A program made the translations under genes and the position numbers. Of a DNA stretch of 64,000 nt, positions 1 to 9,606 are shown piece after piece (within the stretch, counting starts at the first letter, position 1; each line of letters opens with the position of its first letter). This DNA is from Vibrio plantisponsor (GTDB lineage: Bacteria; Pseudomonadota; Gammaproteobacteria; Enterobacterales; Vibrionaceae). The stretch is taken from positions 1 through 64,000 of the forward strand of contig NZ_JABEQC010000010.1 in NCBI RefSeq assembly GCF_013041605.1, in the 5' to 3' direction. Under the pieces are notes generated by a model. It ran no database searches. It was not told the DNA's origin and worked only from the letters and a program-made list of their open reading frames with translations.

Positions 1-4
1 AATA

Positions 5-89
<85 letters not shown>

Positions 90-164
90 AGGGTGTTTTC
101 CTAATCTTTTACAAGAGAAGGCTTAACTGACGTTTTCCCAACACATCAATCAAGTGCGGAGCGC

Positions 165-192
165 ATATTATCAAACTCGGACTTGGTGTAAA
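165..192 (-). promoter_or_regulatory. probable promoter of the tRNA-Tyr transcript
   Basis: On the minus strand there is TTTACA (187-192), a 16-nt spacer and a near-consensus TATAAT-like hexamer TAATAT (165-170). A GC-rich run, GCGCTCCGC, follows at once. Such a GC-rich discriminator is typical of stringently controlled stable-RNA promoters. Transcription would start near 158 and give a leader of about 70 nt before the mature tRNA 5' end at 89. No other convincing element was seen between 91 and 360. Confidence 0.6.
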
Positions 193-360
193 CCCTTTTT
201 TTGTCTTTTTGAATTGAATGCTGGCTTTTTGGGCAAAGATGGCCGTAATTCCCCATTTTCTTTTTGAAATAGTGGTTTGAAAAGGAGATGGAAATATCAA
301 ATTTACGTTCCTTTACGTTTCCACGTGCTATAACTCGTTATAATAAAAGTTCTTTCTTAT

Positions 361-1434
361 ATGCTGATGTGGTTTATGAAAAACGTTTCGATTCTTTCTG
401 CTGTTCTTGCTACTGCCTTATTAAGTAGCCAAGGCGCTGTCGCTGCGGGGCCAAGAAGTGCACCTGCTATCTCTGTCGTCACTGATTTAGTGCAGGTTCA
501 TCAAATCTCTCAATCACTTTCTTTAGTTGGCAAACTGGAAGCTGAACAGTCAGTCATTATTTCGCCAGAAGTGGCAGGAAAAGTAGACGTTATTGCGGTC
601 AAAGCCAATCAGGAAGTAAAGAAAAATCAATTATTGGTGCAGTTGTCTGACGAAAAAGCTCGAGCTTCTGTCGCCGAAGCTAAAGCGTATTTGCGTGATG
701 AAAAACGTAAGCTGGCCGAATACGAGCGTTTGTTAAAGAGAAGCGCCATCACTCAGACTGAAATTGATGCTCAGAAAACCAGTGTTGATATTGCTCAGGC
801 GCGCTTAGAAGCGGCAGAAGCGAACTGGAATGATCTTCATATCAAAGCCCCTTTTGCTGGCAATGTAGGTTTTATCGATTTCAGCCGAGGCAAGATTGTC
901 AGTACCAGTACTGAACTGATGACGTTAGATAACCTTTCATTAATGCAGTTGGATCTTCAGGTTCCTGAACGTTATTTGTCGATGCTTTCTAAAGGCATGA
1001 AAGTGGTTGGGACAACCCATGCTTGGCCGGGCAAGACATTTGAAGGTGAAGTGGTTGGTATCGATACTCGTGTAAATACTGAAACGCTGAATTTAAGAGT
1101 GCGTATTCATTTTTCCAATGCTGGTGGTTTACTTAAACCAGGAATGTTAGTTTCAGCGAACTTAGCTTTCCCAGCAATTGAAGCGCCGATTATTCCGGTT
1201 CAGGCTCTCGAATACTCTGGCACCAAGCGTTATGTTTATGTTGTGAACCAAGAAAACAAAGCGGTTCGAACAGAAGTGCTTCTAGGCGCTCGTGTTGAAA
1301 ACCAAGTGGTGATTGAGCAAGGGCTAGAAATTGGTGAGAAAGTGGTTGTTCAAGGCATAGTTAACATGCGTGATGGCGCTAAAGTGTCCGAAGTGACCGC
1401 AGAGGGCCTGCCAGTGAACAAGGATGACAACTAA
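361..1434 (+). CDS. RND efflux periplasmic adaptor subunit (VexG-like)
   Basis: Membrane-fusion (HlyD/AcrA-type) protein of 357 residues that would link an inner-membrane RND pump to an outer-membrane channel such as TolC. It has a Sec signal peptide (about residues 1-29, cleavage near AVA-A) without a lipobox, then a biotinyl/lipoyl-like half-motif (around 57-85), an alpha-hairpin with repeated Ala/Glu/Arg (about 90-135), the second lipoyl half (around 138-165) and beta-barrel domains. No clear Shine-Dalgarno sequence precedes the ATG at 361. An in-frame ATG at 376 gives a more typical signal-peptide start (Met-Lys-Asn). The stop codon overlaps the ATG of the pump gene (TAATG). The neighbourhood near glyA and lipBA resembles V. 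cholerae vexGH, but this assignment is by inference. Drug or bile-salt substrates cannot be read from sequence. Confidence 0.88.
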   Translation: MLMWFMKNVSILSAVLATALLSSQGAVAAGPRSAPAISVVTDLVQVHQISQSLSLVGKLEAEQSVIISPEVAGKVDVIAVKANQEVKKNQLLVQLSDEKARASVAEAKAYLRDEKRKLAEYERLLKRSAITQTEIDAQKTSVDIAQARLEAAEANWNDLHIKAPFAGNVGFIDFSRGKIVSTSTELMTLDNLSLMQLDLQVPERYLSMLSKGMKVVGTTHAWPGKTFEGEVVGIDTRVNTETLNLRVRIHFSNAGGLLKPGMLVSANLAFPAIEAPIIPVQALEYSGTKRYVYVVNQENKAVRTEVLLGARVENQVVIEQGLEIGEKVVVQGIVNMRDGAKVSEVTAEGLPVNKDDN

Positions 1435-4400
1435 TGTTGATCTCTGATGTTTCTGTAAAACGTCCAGTTGCCGCGCTGGTTTTAAGTATGCTGCTGTGCG
1501 TGTTCGGTTTTGTCTCTTTTACTAAGCTTGCTGTGCGAGAAATGCCGGATATTGAAAATCCGGTAGTTTCTATTTCAACCCGATATCAAGGCGCTTCCGC
1601 GACCATTATTGAAAACCAGATTACTTCTGTTCTGGAAGAACAATTAACGGGTATCAGCGGCGTCGACGAAATTACATCAGTGACTCGTAACGGTTCGTCG
1701 CGTATTACAGTCACTTTCAATCTTGGTTATGACCTGAATACTGGTGTCAGTGATATTCGTGATGCGGTAGCGCGGGCACAGCGCTCCTTGCCTGAAGGGG
1801 CGGATGACCCACTGGTGTTTAAGAATAATGGTTCTGGCCAAGCGTCTATGTATATTAACTTGAGTTCATCGACGATGGACCGAACTCAGTTAACCGATTA
1901 TATGGAACGAGTTCTGGTTGACCGCTTTAGCCTGATTTCGGGTGTCAGCTCTGTGGACGTCTCTGGTGGTTTGTACAAAGTCATGTATGTGCGATTGCAA
2001 CCAGAATTGATGGCGGGGCGGGGTGTGACCACTTCAGATATTTCAGCCGCATTACGTCGTGAGAATATCGAAAGCCCGGGAGGTCAAGTTCGTAACGATT
2101 CTACGGTCATGTCGGTTCGTACCGCTCGAACTTATCAAAAGCCGCAAGACTTCGAGTACCTAGTGGTTAAACGCGTTAACGGGGCGCCGATTTATCTCAA
2201 AGATGTGGCTGATGTATTTCTTGGCGCTGAGAATGAAAACTCGACGTATAAAACAGACGGTGTCGTGAACGTGAGTATGGGGATTGTTCCTCAGTCAGAT
2301 GCTAACCCGCTGGAGGTGGCGAAACGGGTTCATCAGCAGGTCGATAACATTCAGAAATTCCTGCCTGAAAACACCAAGTTGGTGGTGAACTACGACTCAA
2401 CCATCTTTATTGAACGCTCTATCGAAGAGGTATACAGCACCCTATTTATTACTGGTGGTCTGGTTGTTTTAGTGCTCTATATCTTTATCGGTCAGGCTCG
2501 CGCGACATTGATCCCTGCTATTACTGTACCGGTATCCTTGATCTCTTCTTTTATAGCTGCCTACTACTTTGGCTTCTCTATTAACCTCATCACCTTGATG
2601 GCACTGATTCTGTCCATTGGTCTGGTTGTGGATGACGCTATTGTGGTGGTGGAAAACATCTTCCACCATATTGAGCAGGGCGAAAAACCTTTGCTTGCTG
2701 CCTATAAAGGCACTCGTGAAGTGGGCTTTGCTGTTATTGCCACGACCTTAGTGTTGGTGATGGTGTTCCTGCCAATCTCCTTTATGGATGGAATGGTCGG
2801 TTTGCTGTTCACTGAGTTCTCGGTTCTGCTGGCAATGTCGGTGATTTTCTCGTCATTGATAGCACTGACCCTCACGCCTGTGCTGGGCAGTAAGATTCTT
2901 AAAGCAAATGTGAAACCGAATGGCTTTAACCGCTTTGTTGATAAATTATTCGCAAAGCTGGAATCGGCTTATCGCACTATGCTGCGTTTTGCTTTGCGCT
3001 TTAAATGGTTTGCTCCTCTAGTCATTCTTGGCTGTATTGGTGGCAGTTACCAGTTTATGCAAAGTGTTCCCGCGCAACTGACGCCGTCTGAAGACCGTGG
3101 GGTTATCTTTGCGTTTGTACGAGGCGCAGATGCAACCAGTTACAACCGTATGTCTGCCAATATGGACTTAGTGGAAGCTCGATTGAAACCTTTGCTTGGG
3201 CAAGGCTTCTTAAAATCGTTCAGTATTCAGTCGCCAGCATTTGGTGGTAATGCTGGAGACCAGACGGGTTTTGTAATTATGACGCTAGATGATTGGAATC
3301 AGCGCAGCATTACCGCTCAAAATGCACTGGGAGAAGTAAGAAAAGCATTAGCAGGCATTCCCGATGTTCGTGTGATTCCATTTATGCCTGGTTTCCGAGG
3401 CGGCTCCAATGAGCCGGTACAGTTTGTACTTGGCGGTTCAGATTATACTGAGCTCAAAGAGTGGGCTGAGAAACTAGAAGCGGAAGCGGAAAGCTCAACC
3501 TACATGACGGGCGTGGATATCAACTATTCAGAGAAAACACCTGAACTGGTGGTGACGGTTGATAAACAAAGAGCATCGGAACTCAACATCAGTGTGCAAG
3601 ATATTTCGGATACGCTGGAGGTCATGCTGGGTGGTAAGGCGGTGACAACCTTCGTCGAGCGTGGTGAAGAGTATGATGTTTATTTACGCGGCGACGAAAA
3701 CAGCTTTAATAATGCTGCGGATTTAAGCCAAATCTATATGCGTACCGGAAATGGCGATCTTGTCACTCTGGATACTGTGACCAAAATTGAGGAAGTGGCG
3801 TCGGCCATTCGCCTGTCGCACTACAACAAGCAAAAAGCGATTACCATTACTGCGAACTTAGCCGATGGGGCAACCTTAGGTCAGGCTCTGGATTTTATGG
3901 ATCAAAAAGCTTTGGAAATACTGCCAAGCGATATCTCTGTCAGCTATTCCGGTGAGTCTAAAGACTTTAAGGAAAACCAGTCGAGTGTTGCGGTGGTATT
4001 CGCACTAGCCTTGCTGGTGGCTTACTTGGTGCTTGCCGCTCAGTTTGAAAGTTTTATCAACCCAATGGTAATTATGTTTACTGTACCTATGGGCGTATTC
4101 GGTGGTTTCCTCGGCTTGTTTATTATGGGGCAGGGGATGAACGTATACAGCCAAATAGGTATGGTGATGCTGATTGGTATGGTCACCAAGAACGGTATCT
4201 TAATCGTTGAGTTTGCTAACCAGTTACGTGACCGAGGAGTTGAGTTTGAAAAAGCGATTGTGGATGCTTCAGCGCGCCGCTTGCGTCCAATTCTGATGAC
4301 GGCATTCACTACTCTTGCAGGCTCTATCCCGCTTATTGTTTCTACAGGTGCGGGTTATGAAAGCCGTGTGGCTGTGGGTACGGTTATCTTCTTCGGTATG

Positions 4401-4541
4401 GCATTCGCTACTGTGGTTACCCTGTTTGTTATTCCTGCAATGTACCGTTTAATTTCAGCGAAGACGCAAGCTCCGGGGCATGTTGAAGCAGAACTGAACA
4501 GAGAGTTGGGGCACGATAACAAAGGCCGAACAACTCACTAA
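1434..4541 (+). CDS. RND efflux transporter, inner-membrane permease (VexH-like)
   Basis: Proton-driven RND (AcrB/MexB superfamily, HAE1-type) pump of 1035 residues, the usual length. It has an N-terminal membrane helix (about 10-30), a large periplasmic loop, a block of membrane helices including the TM4 motif GLVVDDAIVVVEN with paired Asp near 400-401 (proton relay), a second large periplasmic loop and a C-terminal helix block ending near residue 1015. It begins inside the adaptor's stop codon (TAATG), so the two are translationally coupled. No outer-membrane factor is encoded next to it, so it probably uses TolC from elsewhere. A strong terminator follows. Confidence is high for family and moderate for VexH orthology. 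Confidence 0.92.
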   Translation: MLISDVSVKRPVAALVLSMLLCVFGFVSFTKLAVREMPDIENPVVSISTRYQGASATIIENQITSVLEEQLTGISGVDEITSVTRNGSSRITVTFNLGYDLNTGVSDIRDAVARAQRSLPEGADDPLVFKNNGSGQASMYINLSSSTMDRTQLTDYMERVLVDRFSLISGVSSVDVSGGLYKVMYVRLQPELMAGRGVTTSDISAALRRENIESPGGQVRNDSTVMSVRTARTYQKPQDFEYLVVKRVNGAPIYLKDVADVFLGAENENSTYKTDGVVNVSMGIVPQSDANPLEVAKRVHQQVDNIQKFLPENTKLVVNYDSTIFIERSIEEVYSTLFITGGLVVLVLYIFIGQARATLIPAITVPVSLISSFIAAYYFGFSINLITLMALILSIGLVVDDAIVVVENIFHHIEQGEKPLLAAYKGTREVGFAVIATTLVLVMVFLPISFMDGMVGLLFTEFSVLLAMSVIFSSLIALTLTPVLGSKILKANVKPNGFNRFVDKLFAKLESAYRTMLRFALRFKWFAPLVILGCIGGSYQFMQSVPAQLTPSEDRGVIFAFVRGADATSYNRMSANMDLVEARLKPLLGQGFLKSFSIQSPAFGGNAGDQTGFVIMTLDDWNQRSITAQNALGEVRKALAGIPDVRVIPFMPGFRGGSNEPVQFVLGGSDYTELKEWAEKLEAEAESSTYMTGVDINYSEKTPELVVTVDKQRASELNISVQDISDTLEVMLGGKAVTTFVERGEEYDVYLRGDENSFNNAADLSQIYMRTGNGDLVTLDTVTKIEEVASAIRLSHYNKQKAITITANLADGATLGQALDFMDQKALEILPSDISVSYSGESKDFKENQSSVAVVFALALLVAYLVLAAQFESFINPMVIMFTVPMGVFGGFLGLFIMGQGMNVYSQIGMVMLIGMVTKNGILIVEFANQLRDRGVEFEKAIVDASARRLRPILMTAFTTLAGSIPLIVSTGAGYESRVAVGTVIFFGMAFATVVTLFVIPAMYRLISAKTQAPGHVEAELNRELGHDNKGRTTH

Positions 4542-4566
4542 GCCCGTTTCCTTGAAGCCAAAATCA

Positions 4567-4600
4567 AAAAGCCCGCAAAATAGCGGGCTTTCGTTTTTCA
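4567..4600. terminator. bidirectional rho-independent terminator
   Basis: GCCCGC (4571-4576) pairs with GCGGGC (4583-4588) around a 6-nt loop. A T-rich tail follows on the plus strand and an A-run precedes it, so it can serve the efflux operon and the convergent yitT-like gene. Confidence 0.8.
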
Positions 4601-4638
4601 GTTCTTGTTCAACTTCGTCCAATTGTCTTTCACGGTGT

Positions 4639-5238
4639 CTAGATATATTTCACCGAGTAACGCGAAGGCTTATGGTTCATCGCTAATACGATGTTGAGTA
4701 CAACTGCACCTGCGATAGACAAGATAATAATTGAGGGTGTTAAGAAGAACAGCGAAGTAAACACAATGATGCAGTCTAAAACGAGTTGTGTTTTGCCGAC
4801 CGAAATGCCGAATTTGTCCTGAATAAACAGACACAGCACGTTAAAACCACCCAAGCTTGAGCGGTGGCGGAACAATATCAGCATACCTAAGCCTGTCAGT
4901 AGGCCGCCAGCTAGAGCGCAGTAGGCGGGATCAACGTGTTCGATAGTGATGAAGTTCGATAAGTGATCAGTAAAGACTGAAACCAAGGCGCAAGAGATAG
5001 CTGTGTTGACCGAGAACCTAACCCCGAAGCGTTTCCACGCGAGCAGGTAGAATGGCATATTGACAAAGAAATAGAGTGCGCCGAAGCTCCAAGGGAATAC
5101 ATGCGTCAGTAAAAGTGCTAAACCCGCAGTACCACCTGTGATCAAATTGGCTGCTTTGAGAAAAAATAGTCCCTGAGACACGATAAAGGTGCCAGTGAAG
5201 ATCGCTACCCAATCTTCCTTCCGTGAATGTGTTTCCAT
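4639..5238 (-). CDS. YitT-family integral membrane protein
   Basis: A 199-residue hydrophobic protein with about six membrane segments. The early motif LITGGTAGLALLL and the later RHRSSLGGFNVL are the glycine-rich signatures I associate with the YitT (DUF161) family. Transport substrate and role are unknown. It lacks the C-terminal DUF2179 domain found in many longer YitT proteins, so it is a membrane-only form. It is convergent with the RND operon and shares its terminator. The ATG at 5238 has no obvious Shine-Dalgarno sequence, but the reading frame and the charged N-terminus before the first helix support it. Confidence 0.75.
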   Translation of the reverse strand: METHSRKEDWVAIFTGTFIVSQGLFFLKAANLITGGTAGLALLLTHVFPWSFGALYFFVNMPFYLLAWKRFGVRFSVNTAISCALVSVFTDHLSNFITIEHVDPAYCALAGGLLTGLGMLILFRHRSSLGGFNVLCLFIQDKFGISVGKTQLVLDCIIVFTSLFFLTPSIIILSIAGAVVLNIVLAMNHKPSRYSVKYI

Positions 5239-5513
5239 TTAAGATGCCACTAATTGCTAAAAAATAAGTAATTGGTAAAGAATAAGTGGATACTAATTAA
5301 AACCTGATCTTTTCGGTAGCTAGCGAACAAAAATTAGGGTAAACCTATGTAATCCCAAATTTACACAGTGTAAAGAAAATGTAGACACTCATCTTAAATG
5401 CGCAAAAGATGAGCGGTGTTGTCAATCAACATGAAAAAACTGCATGATAATTTCTGTAATTTGGGCTTTATGATATAAATCAAATTATGTAGAATGCGCG
5501 CCATATTACGGTG
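5239..5513. other. intergenic region upstream of glyA
   Basis: AT-rich region between two divergent genes. It holds TAGAAT (5490-5495), a possible glyA -10 element with only a weak -35. I saw no RNA gene, riboswitch-like structure or ORF with coding character. Confidence 0.5.
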
Positions 5514-5529
5514 ACGAAAACGTTTGCTT
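5514..5529. promoter_or_regulatory. PurR operator of glyA
   Basis: On the minus strand the site reads AAGCAAACGTTTTCGT, which fits every defined position of the PurR consensus ANGCAANCGNTTNCNT. It lies just downstream of the likely glyA transcription start and 57 nt before the start codon. PurR control of glyA is known in E. coli and links one-carbon supply to purine demand. Confidence 0.8.
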
Positions 5530-5585
5530 TTGGTCGTTGTGTGGTTTTTTGCTACTTTCAGTCAAATCTGAGTCAGGAGATACAG

Positions 5586-6836
5586 ATGCTTAAGCGTGAT
5601 ATGAACATCGCTGATTATGATCCGGAGCTATACGCTGCCATTCAGGAAGAAACTCTTCGCCAAGAAGAGCACATTGAACTTATCGCTTCAGAAAACTACA
5701 CCAGTCCGCGTGTAATGGAAGCTCAAGGTTCTCAGCTAACAAACAAATACGCTGAAGGCTACCCTGGCAAGCGTTACTACGGCGGTTGTGAGTACGTTGA
5801 TAAAGCGGAATCTCTAGCAATTGACCGTGCTTGTCAGCTATTTGGCTGTGAGTACGCTAACGTTCAGCCACATTCTGGCTCTCAAGCAAACAGCGCAGTG
5901 TACATGGCTCTTCTAAACCCAGGTGACACTGTTCTAGGTATGAGCCTAGCTCACGGTGGTCACTTAACTCACGGTTCACCAGTTAACTTCTCTGGTAAAC
6001 ACTACAACGTTATTCCTTACGGTATCGACGAAGCTGGTCAAATCAACTACGACGAGATGGAAGCACTTGCTCTAGAGCACAAACCTAAGATGATCATCGG
6101 TGGTTTCTCAGCTTACTCTCAAATCGTTGATTGGAAACGCATGCGCGAAATCGCTGACAAAGTAGATGCTTACTTGTTTGTTGATATGGCACACGTTGCA
6201 GGTCTGATTGCTGCTGGCGTATACCCAACGCCAATCCCACACGCACACGTTGTTACTACTACAACTCACAAAACACTAGCAGGCCCACGTGGCGGTTTGA
6301 TTCTTTCAAACGCTGGTGAAGAGATGTACAAGAAGCTGAACTCAGCAGTGTTCCCTGGCGGCCAAGGTGGTCCTCTAATGCATGTTATCGCTGGTAAAGC
6401 GGTAGCGTTCAAAGAAGCGATGGAACCTGAATTCAAAGCTTACCAAGAGCGTGTTGTTAAGAACGCAAAAGCAATGGTTGCTCAGTTCCAAGAACGTGGT
6501 TACAAAATCGTTTCTAACAGTACTGAAAACCACCTGTTCCTTGTTGACCTAATCGACAAAGACATCACAGGTAAAGAAGCAGATGCAGCTCTAGGTGCAG
6601 CGAACATCACTGTAAACAAAAACTCAGTGCCAAACGATCCTCGTAGTCCATTCGTAACTTCTGGTATCCGTGTTGGTACACCAGCAATTACTCGCCGTGG
6701 TTTCAATGAGGAAGATGCGAAAGCATTGGCTAACTGGATGTGTGATGTTCTAGACAACATCAACGACGAAGCGGTTATCGAAGCAACAAAACAAAAAGTG
6801 CTTGATATCTGTAAGCGTCTACCAGTTTACGCTTAA
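5586..6836 (+). CDS. glyA: serine hydroxymethyltransferase
   Basis: PLP enzyme that interconverts serine plus tetrahydrofolate with glycine plus 5,10-methylene-THF, the main one-carbon source. The protein is 416 residues from the ATG at 5586, which has the Shine-Dalgarno AGGAG at 5575-5579; the frame stays open upstream to a GTG at 5511, but that segment overlaps the PurR operator. The PLP-binding lysine is Lys229 in [23 protein letters not shown] and the [13 protein letters not shown] motif are intact. Codon use is strongly biased, as expected for a highly expressed gene. A single-gene transcript is likely, under PurR control and ended by the hairpin at 6856. Confidence 0.97.
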   Translation: MLKRDMNIADYDPELYAAIQEETLRQEEHIELIASENYTSPRVMEAQGSQLTNKYAEGYPGKRYYGGCEYVDKAESLAIDRACQLFGCEYANVQPHSGSQANSAVYMALLNPGDTVLGMSLAHGGHLTHGSPVNFSGKHYNVIPYGIDEAGQINYDEMEALALEHKPKMIIGGFSAYSQIVDWKRMREIADKVDAYLFVDMAHVAGLIAAGVYPTPIPHAHVVTTTTHKTLAGPRGGLILSNAGEEMYKKLNSAVFPGGQGGPLMHVIAGKAVAFKEAMEPEFKAYQERVVKNAKAMVAQFQERGYKIVSNSTENHLFLVDLIDKDITGKEADAALGAANITVNKNSVPNDPRSPFVTSGIRVGTPAITRRGFNEEDAKALANWMCDVLDNINDEAVIEATKQKVLDICKRLPVYA

Positions 6837-6855
6837 TCGCTTGAACATATGGAAA

Positions 6856-6880
6856 AGGCCTGCAATGCAGGCCTTTTTTA
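6856..6880 (+). terminator. glyA terminator
   Basis: AGGCCTGC (6856-6863) and GCAGGCCT (6867-6874) form an 8-bp stem with a 3-nt loop, followed by a run of T. Confidence 0.85.
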
Positions 6881-6939
6881 CATCTCTAAACTGGCGAACT
6901 CATTGACTAAAGAAAATCGCCATAGAACTGTGGTTAGTT

Positions 6940-7272
6940 CTATTTAGCCATACTGATCAAAGTGCCGGATTTACATTTGAACATGTAGTATTTGTTGCTT
7001 TCGGTAAACTTACCTAAGCCTTCACCATCACAATATTCAATATTAATCTCGCGCATCACTTCGAGTGTATCTTCACTTGCCAGAGCAAACTTAGAACCAT
7101 CTGAACAGACAATGCGAACTTTGCCATCGTCGCTGACAGAGTAGATATCGACTTCTGTATTACATAACTCGAAAGAAGCTTCGCGGAAGTTGTCTGTCTG
7201 AGAGTTCGAAGAACAACCGGCTGTAATTGCTGCTGTTGTCAGAGCGAAAGCAAGCATCGTTAAATTTTTCAT
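6940..7272 (-). CDS. small putative lipoprotein of unknown function
   Basis: A 110-residue exported protein with a lipoprotein signal: hydrophobic residues 5-18, then lipobox ITAGC with the acylated Cys at 20. The mature part is rich in beta-strand-like segments and has four further Cys residues (ELCNTE, RIVCSDGS, IEYCDGEG, FKCKSG), which could form two disulfides. The start at 7272 is chosen because AAGGA lies 8 nt upstream; an ATG two codons earlier (7278) is too close to it. I do not recognise the family. It sits alone between convergent glyA and the lipBA terminator. Confidence 0.7.
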   Translation of the reverse strand: MKNLTMLAFALTTAAITAGCSSNSQTDNFREASFELCNTEVDIYSVSDDGKVRIVCSDGSKFALASEDTLEVMREINIEYCDGEGLGKFTESNKYYMFKCKSGTLISMAK

Positions 7273-7346
7273 TATCATTGTCCTTCATGATTTAAGAGTC
7301 AGTGGTTAGCCTATAAAACTATTTGCATCTATTCAATCATAGACAC

Positions 7347-7384
7347 AAAAAAGGCGACATATCCGAAGACATATCGCCTTTTCA
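7347..7384 (-). terminator. lipA terminator
   Basis: On the minus strand AAGGCGA and TCGCCTT flank an imperfect inner stem and are followed by a run of seven T. It lies 25-60 nt after the lipA stop codon. Confidence 0.75.
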
Positions 7385-7408
7385 TTGATTTAGTTGTTCA
7401 AGTATTGA

Positions 7409-8374
7409 TTACTTTACTTCTAAACCTTGTGCTTGCATATCTGCGTGGTAAGAAGAACGCACAAACGGACCACAAGCCGCGTGAGTGAAACCAAGTTCTA
7501 GCGCGATATCTTTTAGTTCATCAAACTCTGCTGGTGGAACGTAACGTTCAACTGGCAAATGGTGACGGCTTGGCGCTAGGTATTGGCCTAGAGTTAGCAT
7601 AGTAACGCCGTGAGCACGAAGGTCTTTCATCACTTCGATGATCTCTTCTTTTGTCTCACCAAGGCCCATCATCAAACCTGATTTTGTTGGAATCTCTGGA
7701 TGCTGCTCTTTGAATTTTTGTAGCAGTTGCAGTGACCACTTGTAGTTCGCACCCGGACGCGCTTTACGGTACAGGCGAGGTGCCGTTTCCAAGTTGTGGT
7801 TGAACACATCTGGCGGGTTGTCTTTCAGCAAGTCCAGCGCTACATCCATACGACCACGGAAATCAGGAACCAAAGTTTCAATACGAATATTTGGATTCAA
7901 AGCGCGAATTTCACGGTTACAGTCAGCAAAGTGTTGTGCACCGCCATCACGAAGATCATCACGGTCTACAGAGGTGATAACCACATACTTCAGCTTCATA
8001 TCACTGATGGTTTTCGCTAGCTTTTTCGGCTCATCGGCTTCAGGAGCAACAGGGCGACCATGGGCAACATCGCAGAATGGACAACGACGTGTACAAATAG
8101 CACCTAAAATCATGAAGGTCGCTGTACCGTGGTTGAAACACTCAGCCAAGTTAGGGCAAGACGCTTCTTCACAAACAGAGTGCAGGTTGTTCTTACGCAT
8201 TGCTGATTTGATGTCTTGGATACGTTGGCTGTCTGCTGGCAGCTTGATCTTCATCCACTCAGGTTTACGCAAGATTTCTTTTTGTTCTGTCGGCATGTTC
8301 TTTACAGGAATCAGTGCCATTTTATCAGCGTCACGGTATTTGACGCCTTTTTCCATTTGAATGGGTTTGCTCAT
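7409..8374 (-). CDS. lipA: lipoyl synthase
   Basis: Radical-SAM enzyme that inserts two sulfurs into protein-bound octanoyl groups to make lipoyl cofactors. The protein has 321 residues, the normal length. It carries the auxiliary cluster motif [12 protein letters not shown] and the SAM-cluster motif CTRRCPFC. The start codon overlaps the lipB stop by 4 nt (ATGA), so the two are translationally coupled. This order (dacA, ybeD, lipB, lipA) is the same as in E. coli. The auxiliary cluster is typically sacrificed as sulfur donor in this family. Confidence 0.97.
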   Translation of the reverse strand: MSKPIQMEKGVKYRDADKMALIPVKNMPTEQKEILRKPEWMKIKLPADSQRIQDIKSAMRKNNLHSVCEEASCPNLAECFNHGTATFMILGAICTRRCPFCDVAHGRPVAPEADEPKKLAKTISDMKLKYVVITSVDRDDLRDGGAQHFADCNREIRALNPNIRIETLVPDFRGRMDVALDLLKDNPPDVFNHNLETAPRLYRKARPGANYKWSLQLLQKFKEQHPEIPTKSGLMMGLGETKEEIIEVMKDLRAHGVTMLTLGQYLAPSRHHLPVERYVPPAEFDELKDIALELGFTHAACGPFVRSSYHADMQAQGLEVK

Positions 8375-9039
8375 ACTTTGTTACCGATTGAGGGTGCTTC
8401 AGTGCTGAATTCGACATGCTCGTAGCCGAATAGCGGTACGAGTTCTTGGATTAATTGTTGCTCTACTTGGTGGATATCTGCCGGCCCACCTAAGTTGCTC
8501 ACTTGTACCATTTCCATGCCTTGGTAACCGCAAGGGTTGATTCTCAAGAATGGGGATAGGTCCATATTGACGTTTAACGCTAGCCCATGAAATGAACAGC
8601 CTTTACGAATTCGTAGACCAAGTGAACAGATTTTTCTTCCGTCAACGTAGACACCTGGAGCATCTGGACGCGCTGCTGACGAAATATCGTAAGCTTTCAG
8701 AGTATTGATAACCAGATTCTCAATGTCGGTTACCAAATCTCGAACACCTAATTTTTTGCGTCTTAGGTTGATCAAAAAGTACACCACTAACTGACCCGGA
8801 CCGTGATAAGTCACCTGACCGCCACGATCACTTTGTACAACCGGAATATCACCTGTATTGAGCAAGTGTTCAGCTTTACCTGCCTGACCCTGCGTAAATA
8901 CTGGGTTGTGTTCAACAAGCCAGACTTCATCACGAGTCTCTTCGTCACGCTGATCGGTAAATTCATGCATAGCCTGCCAAACTGGATGGTAGTCTTGTCG
9001 ACCCCATTGTCTGACAACAAGCTGGTTATCTAGTGTCAT
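8371..9039 (-). CDS. lipB: octanoyltransferase
   Basis: Transfers octanoate from octanoyl-ACP to lipoyl domains, the step before LipA. The protein has 222 residues. The motif [14 protein letters not shown] and the catalytic region [14 protein letters not shown] with its Cys, plus the upstream Lys of GRKICSLG, are present. It is followed directly by lipA with a 4-nt overlap. About 190 nt separate it from ybeD, with a hairpin between them, so lipBA may have its own promoter as well as read-through. Confidence 0.96.
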   Translation of the reverse strand: MTLDNQLVVRQWGRQDYHPVWQAMHEFTDQRDEETRDEVWLVEHNPVFTQGQAGKAEHLLNTGDIPVVQSDRGGQVTYHGPGQLVVYFLINLRRKKLGVRDLVTDIENLVINTLKAYDISSAARPDAPGVYVDGRKICSLGLRIRKGCSFHGLALNVNMDLSPFLRINPCGYQGMEMVQVSNLGGPADIHQVEQQLIQELVPLFGYEHVEFSTEAPSIGNKV

Positions 9040-9157
9040 ATTCCGTCAGTGGTTGTGAAAATTTGGGTGATTATAAACGCCTTAAGAGCGATGAACTACT
9101 CATAGAGGGCACTTTTTTGACCATAATTTAAGTAATGTCTTTTTAACATTCTGATAT

Positions 9158-9187
9158 ATATAAAGAAAGCAGCTAAGTGCTGCTTTC
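9158..9187 (-). terminator. hairpin after ybeD (probable terminator)
   Basis: GAAAGCAGC (9165-9173) pairs perfectly with GCTGCTTTC (9179-9187) around a 5-nt loop. On the minus strand it is followed by TTTATATATA, a moderate T-tract. It would separate ybeD from lipBA at least in part. Confidence 0.6.
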
Positions 9188-9229
9188 AAAAATATTTTAA
9201 TTGATATCGAATTATTTGATTTAGTCCGA

Positions 9230-9508
9230 TTATAGAACCATACGTACAATTTCGATATCACCCAGTTCTTTATACAGGGTTTCCACTTGAACGATAGAAG
9301 TGGCAGTAATAGTCACTGATACTGAGTGATAGTTACCTTTCGCACTAGGCTTAACTCGTGGGCTGTAATCGCCAGGAGCATGGCGTTGAATCACTTCAAG
9401 AACAAGCTCTGGTAATTCAGGTTTAGCATGGCCCATCACCTTGTAGGTAAAAGAACAAGGGAACTCAAGCAGGTCTTTTAATTTTGCATCAGAGTTGATG
9501 GTCAACAT
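9230..9508 (-). CDS. ybeD: YbeD family protein (DUF493)
   Basis: A 92-residue small alpha/beta protein of the DUF493 (UPF0250) family, normally encoded between dacA and lipB as here. The sequence [13 protein letters not shown] near the N-terminus is the family signature. The fold resembles ACT-like regulatory domains, but no biochemical function is established. An ERIC repeat separates it from dacA. Confidence 0.9.
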   Translation of the reverse strand: MLTINSDAKLKDLLEFPCSFTYKVMGHAKPELPELVLEVIQRHAPGDYSPRVKPSAKGNYHSVSVTITATSIVQVETLYKELGDIEIVRMVL

Positions 9509-9606
9509 ATTGGAAACTCCAAGTTTGGCATTCGATTAAGCGGTGCGGAATATTACAGCCTATCGAAGTGGATCTCAAGTGAACAAAAAAGCCGCTTTAC
9601 TCTTCC

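Noticed and set aside
5239..5585. Possible glycine riboswitch before glyA
   Set aside because: The expected tandem aptamer sequence and folds are not visible; a PurR box explains regulation better.
7794..8360. 188-residue plus-strand ORF
   Set aside because: Antisense to lipA, which is certain; no start signal or family resemblance.
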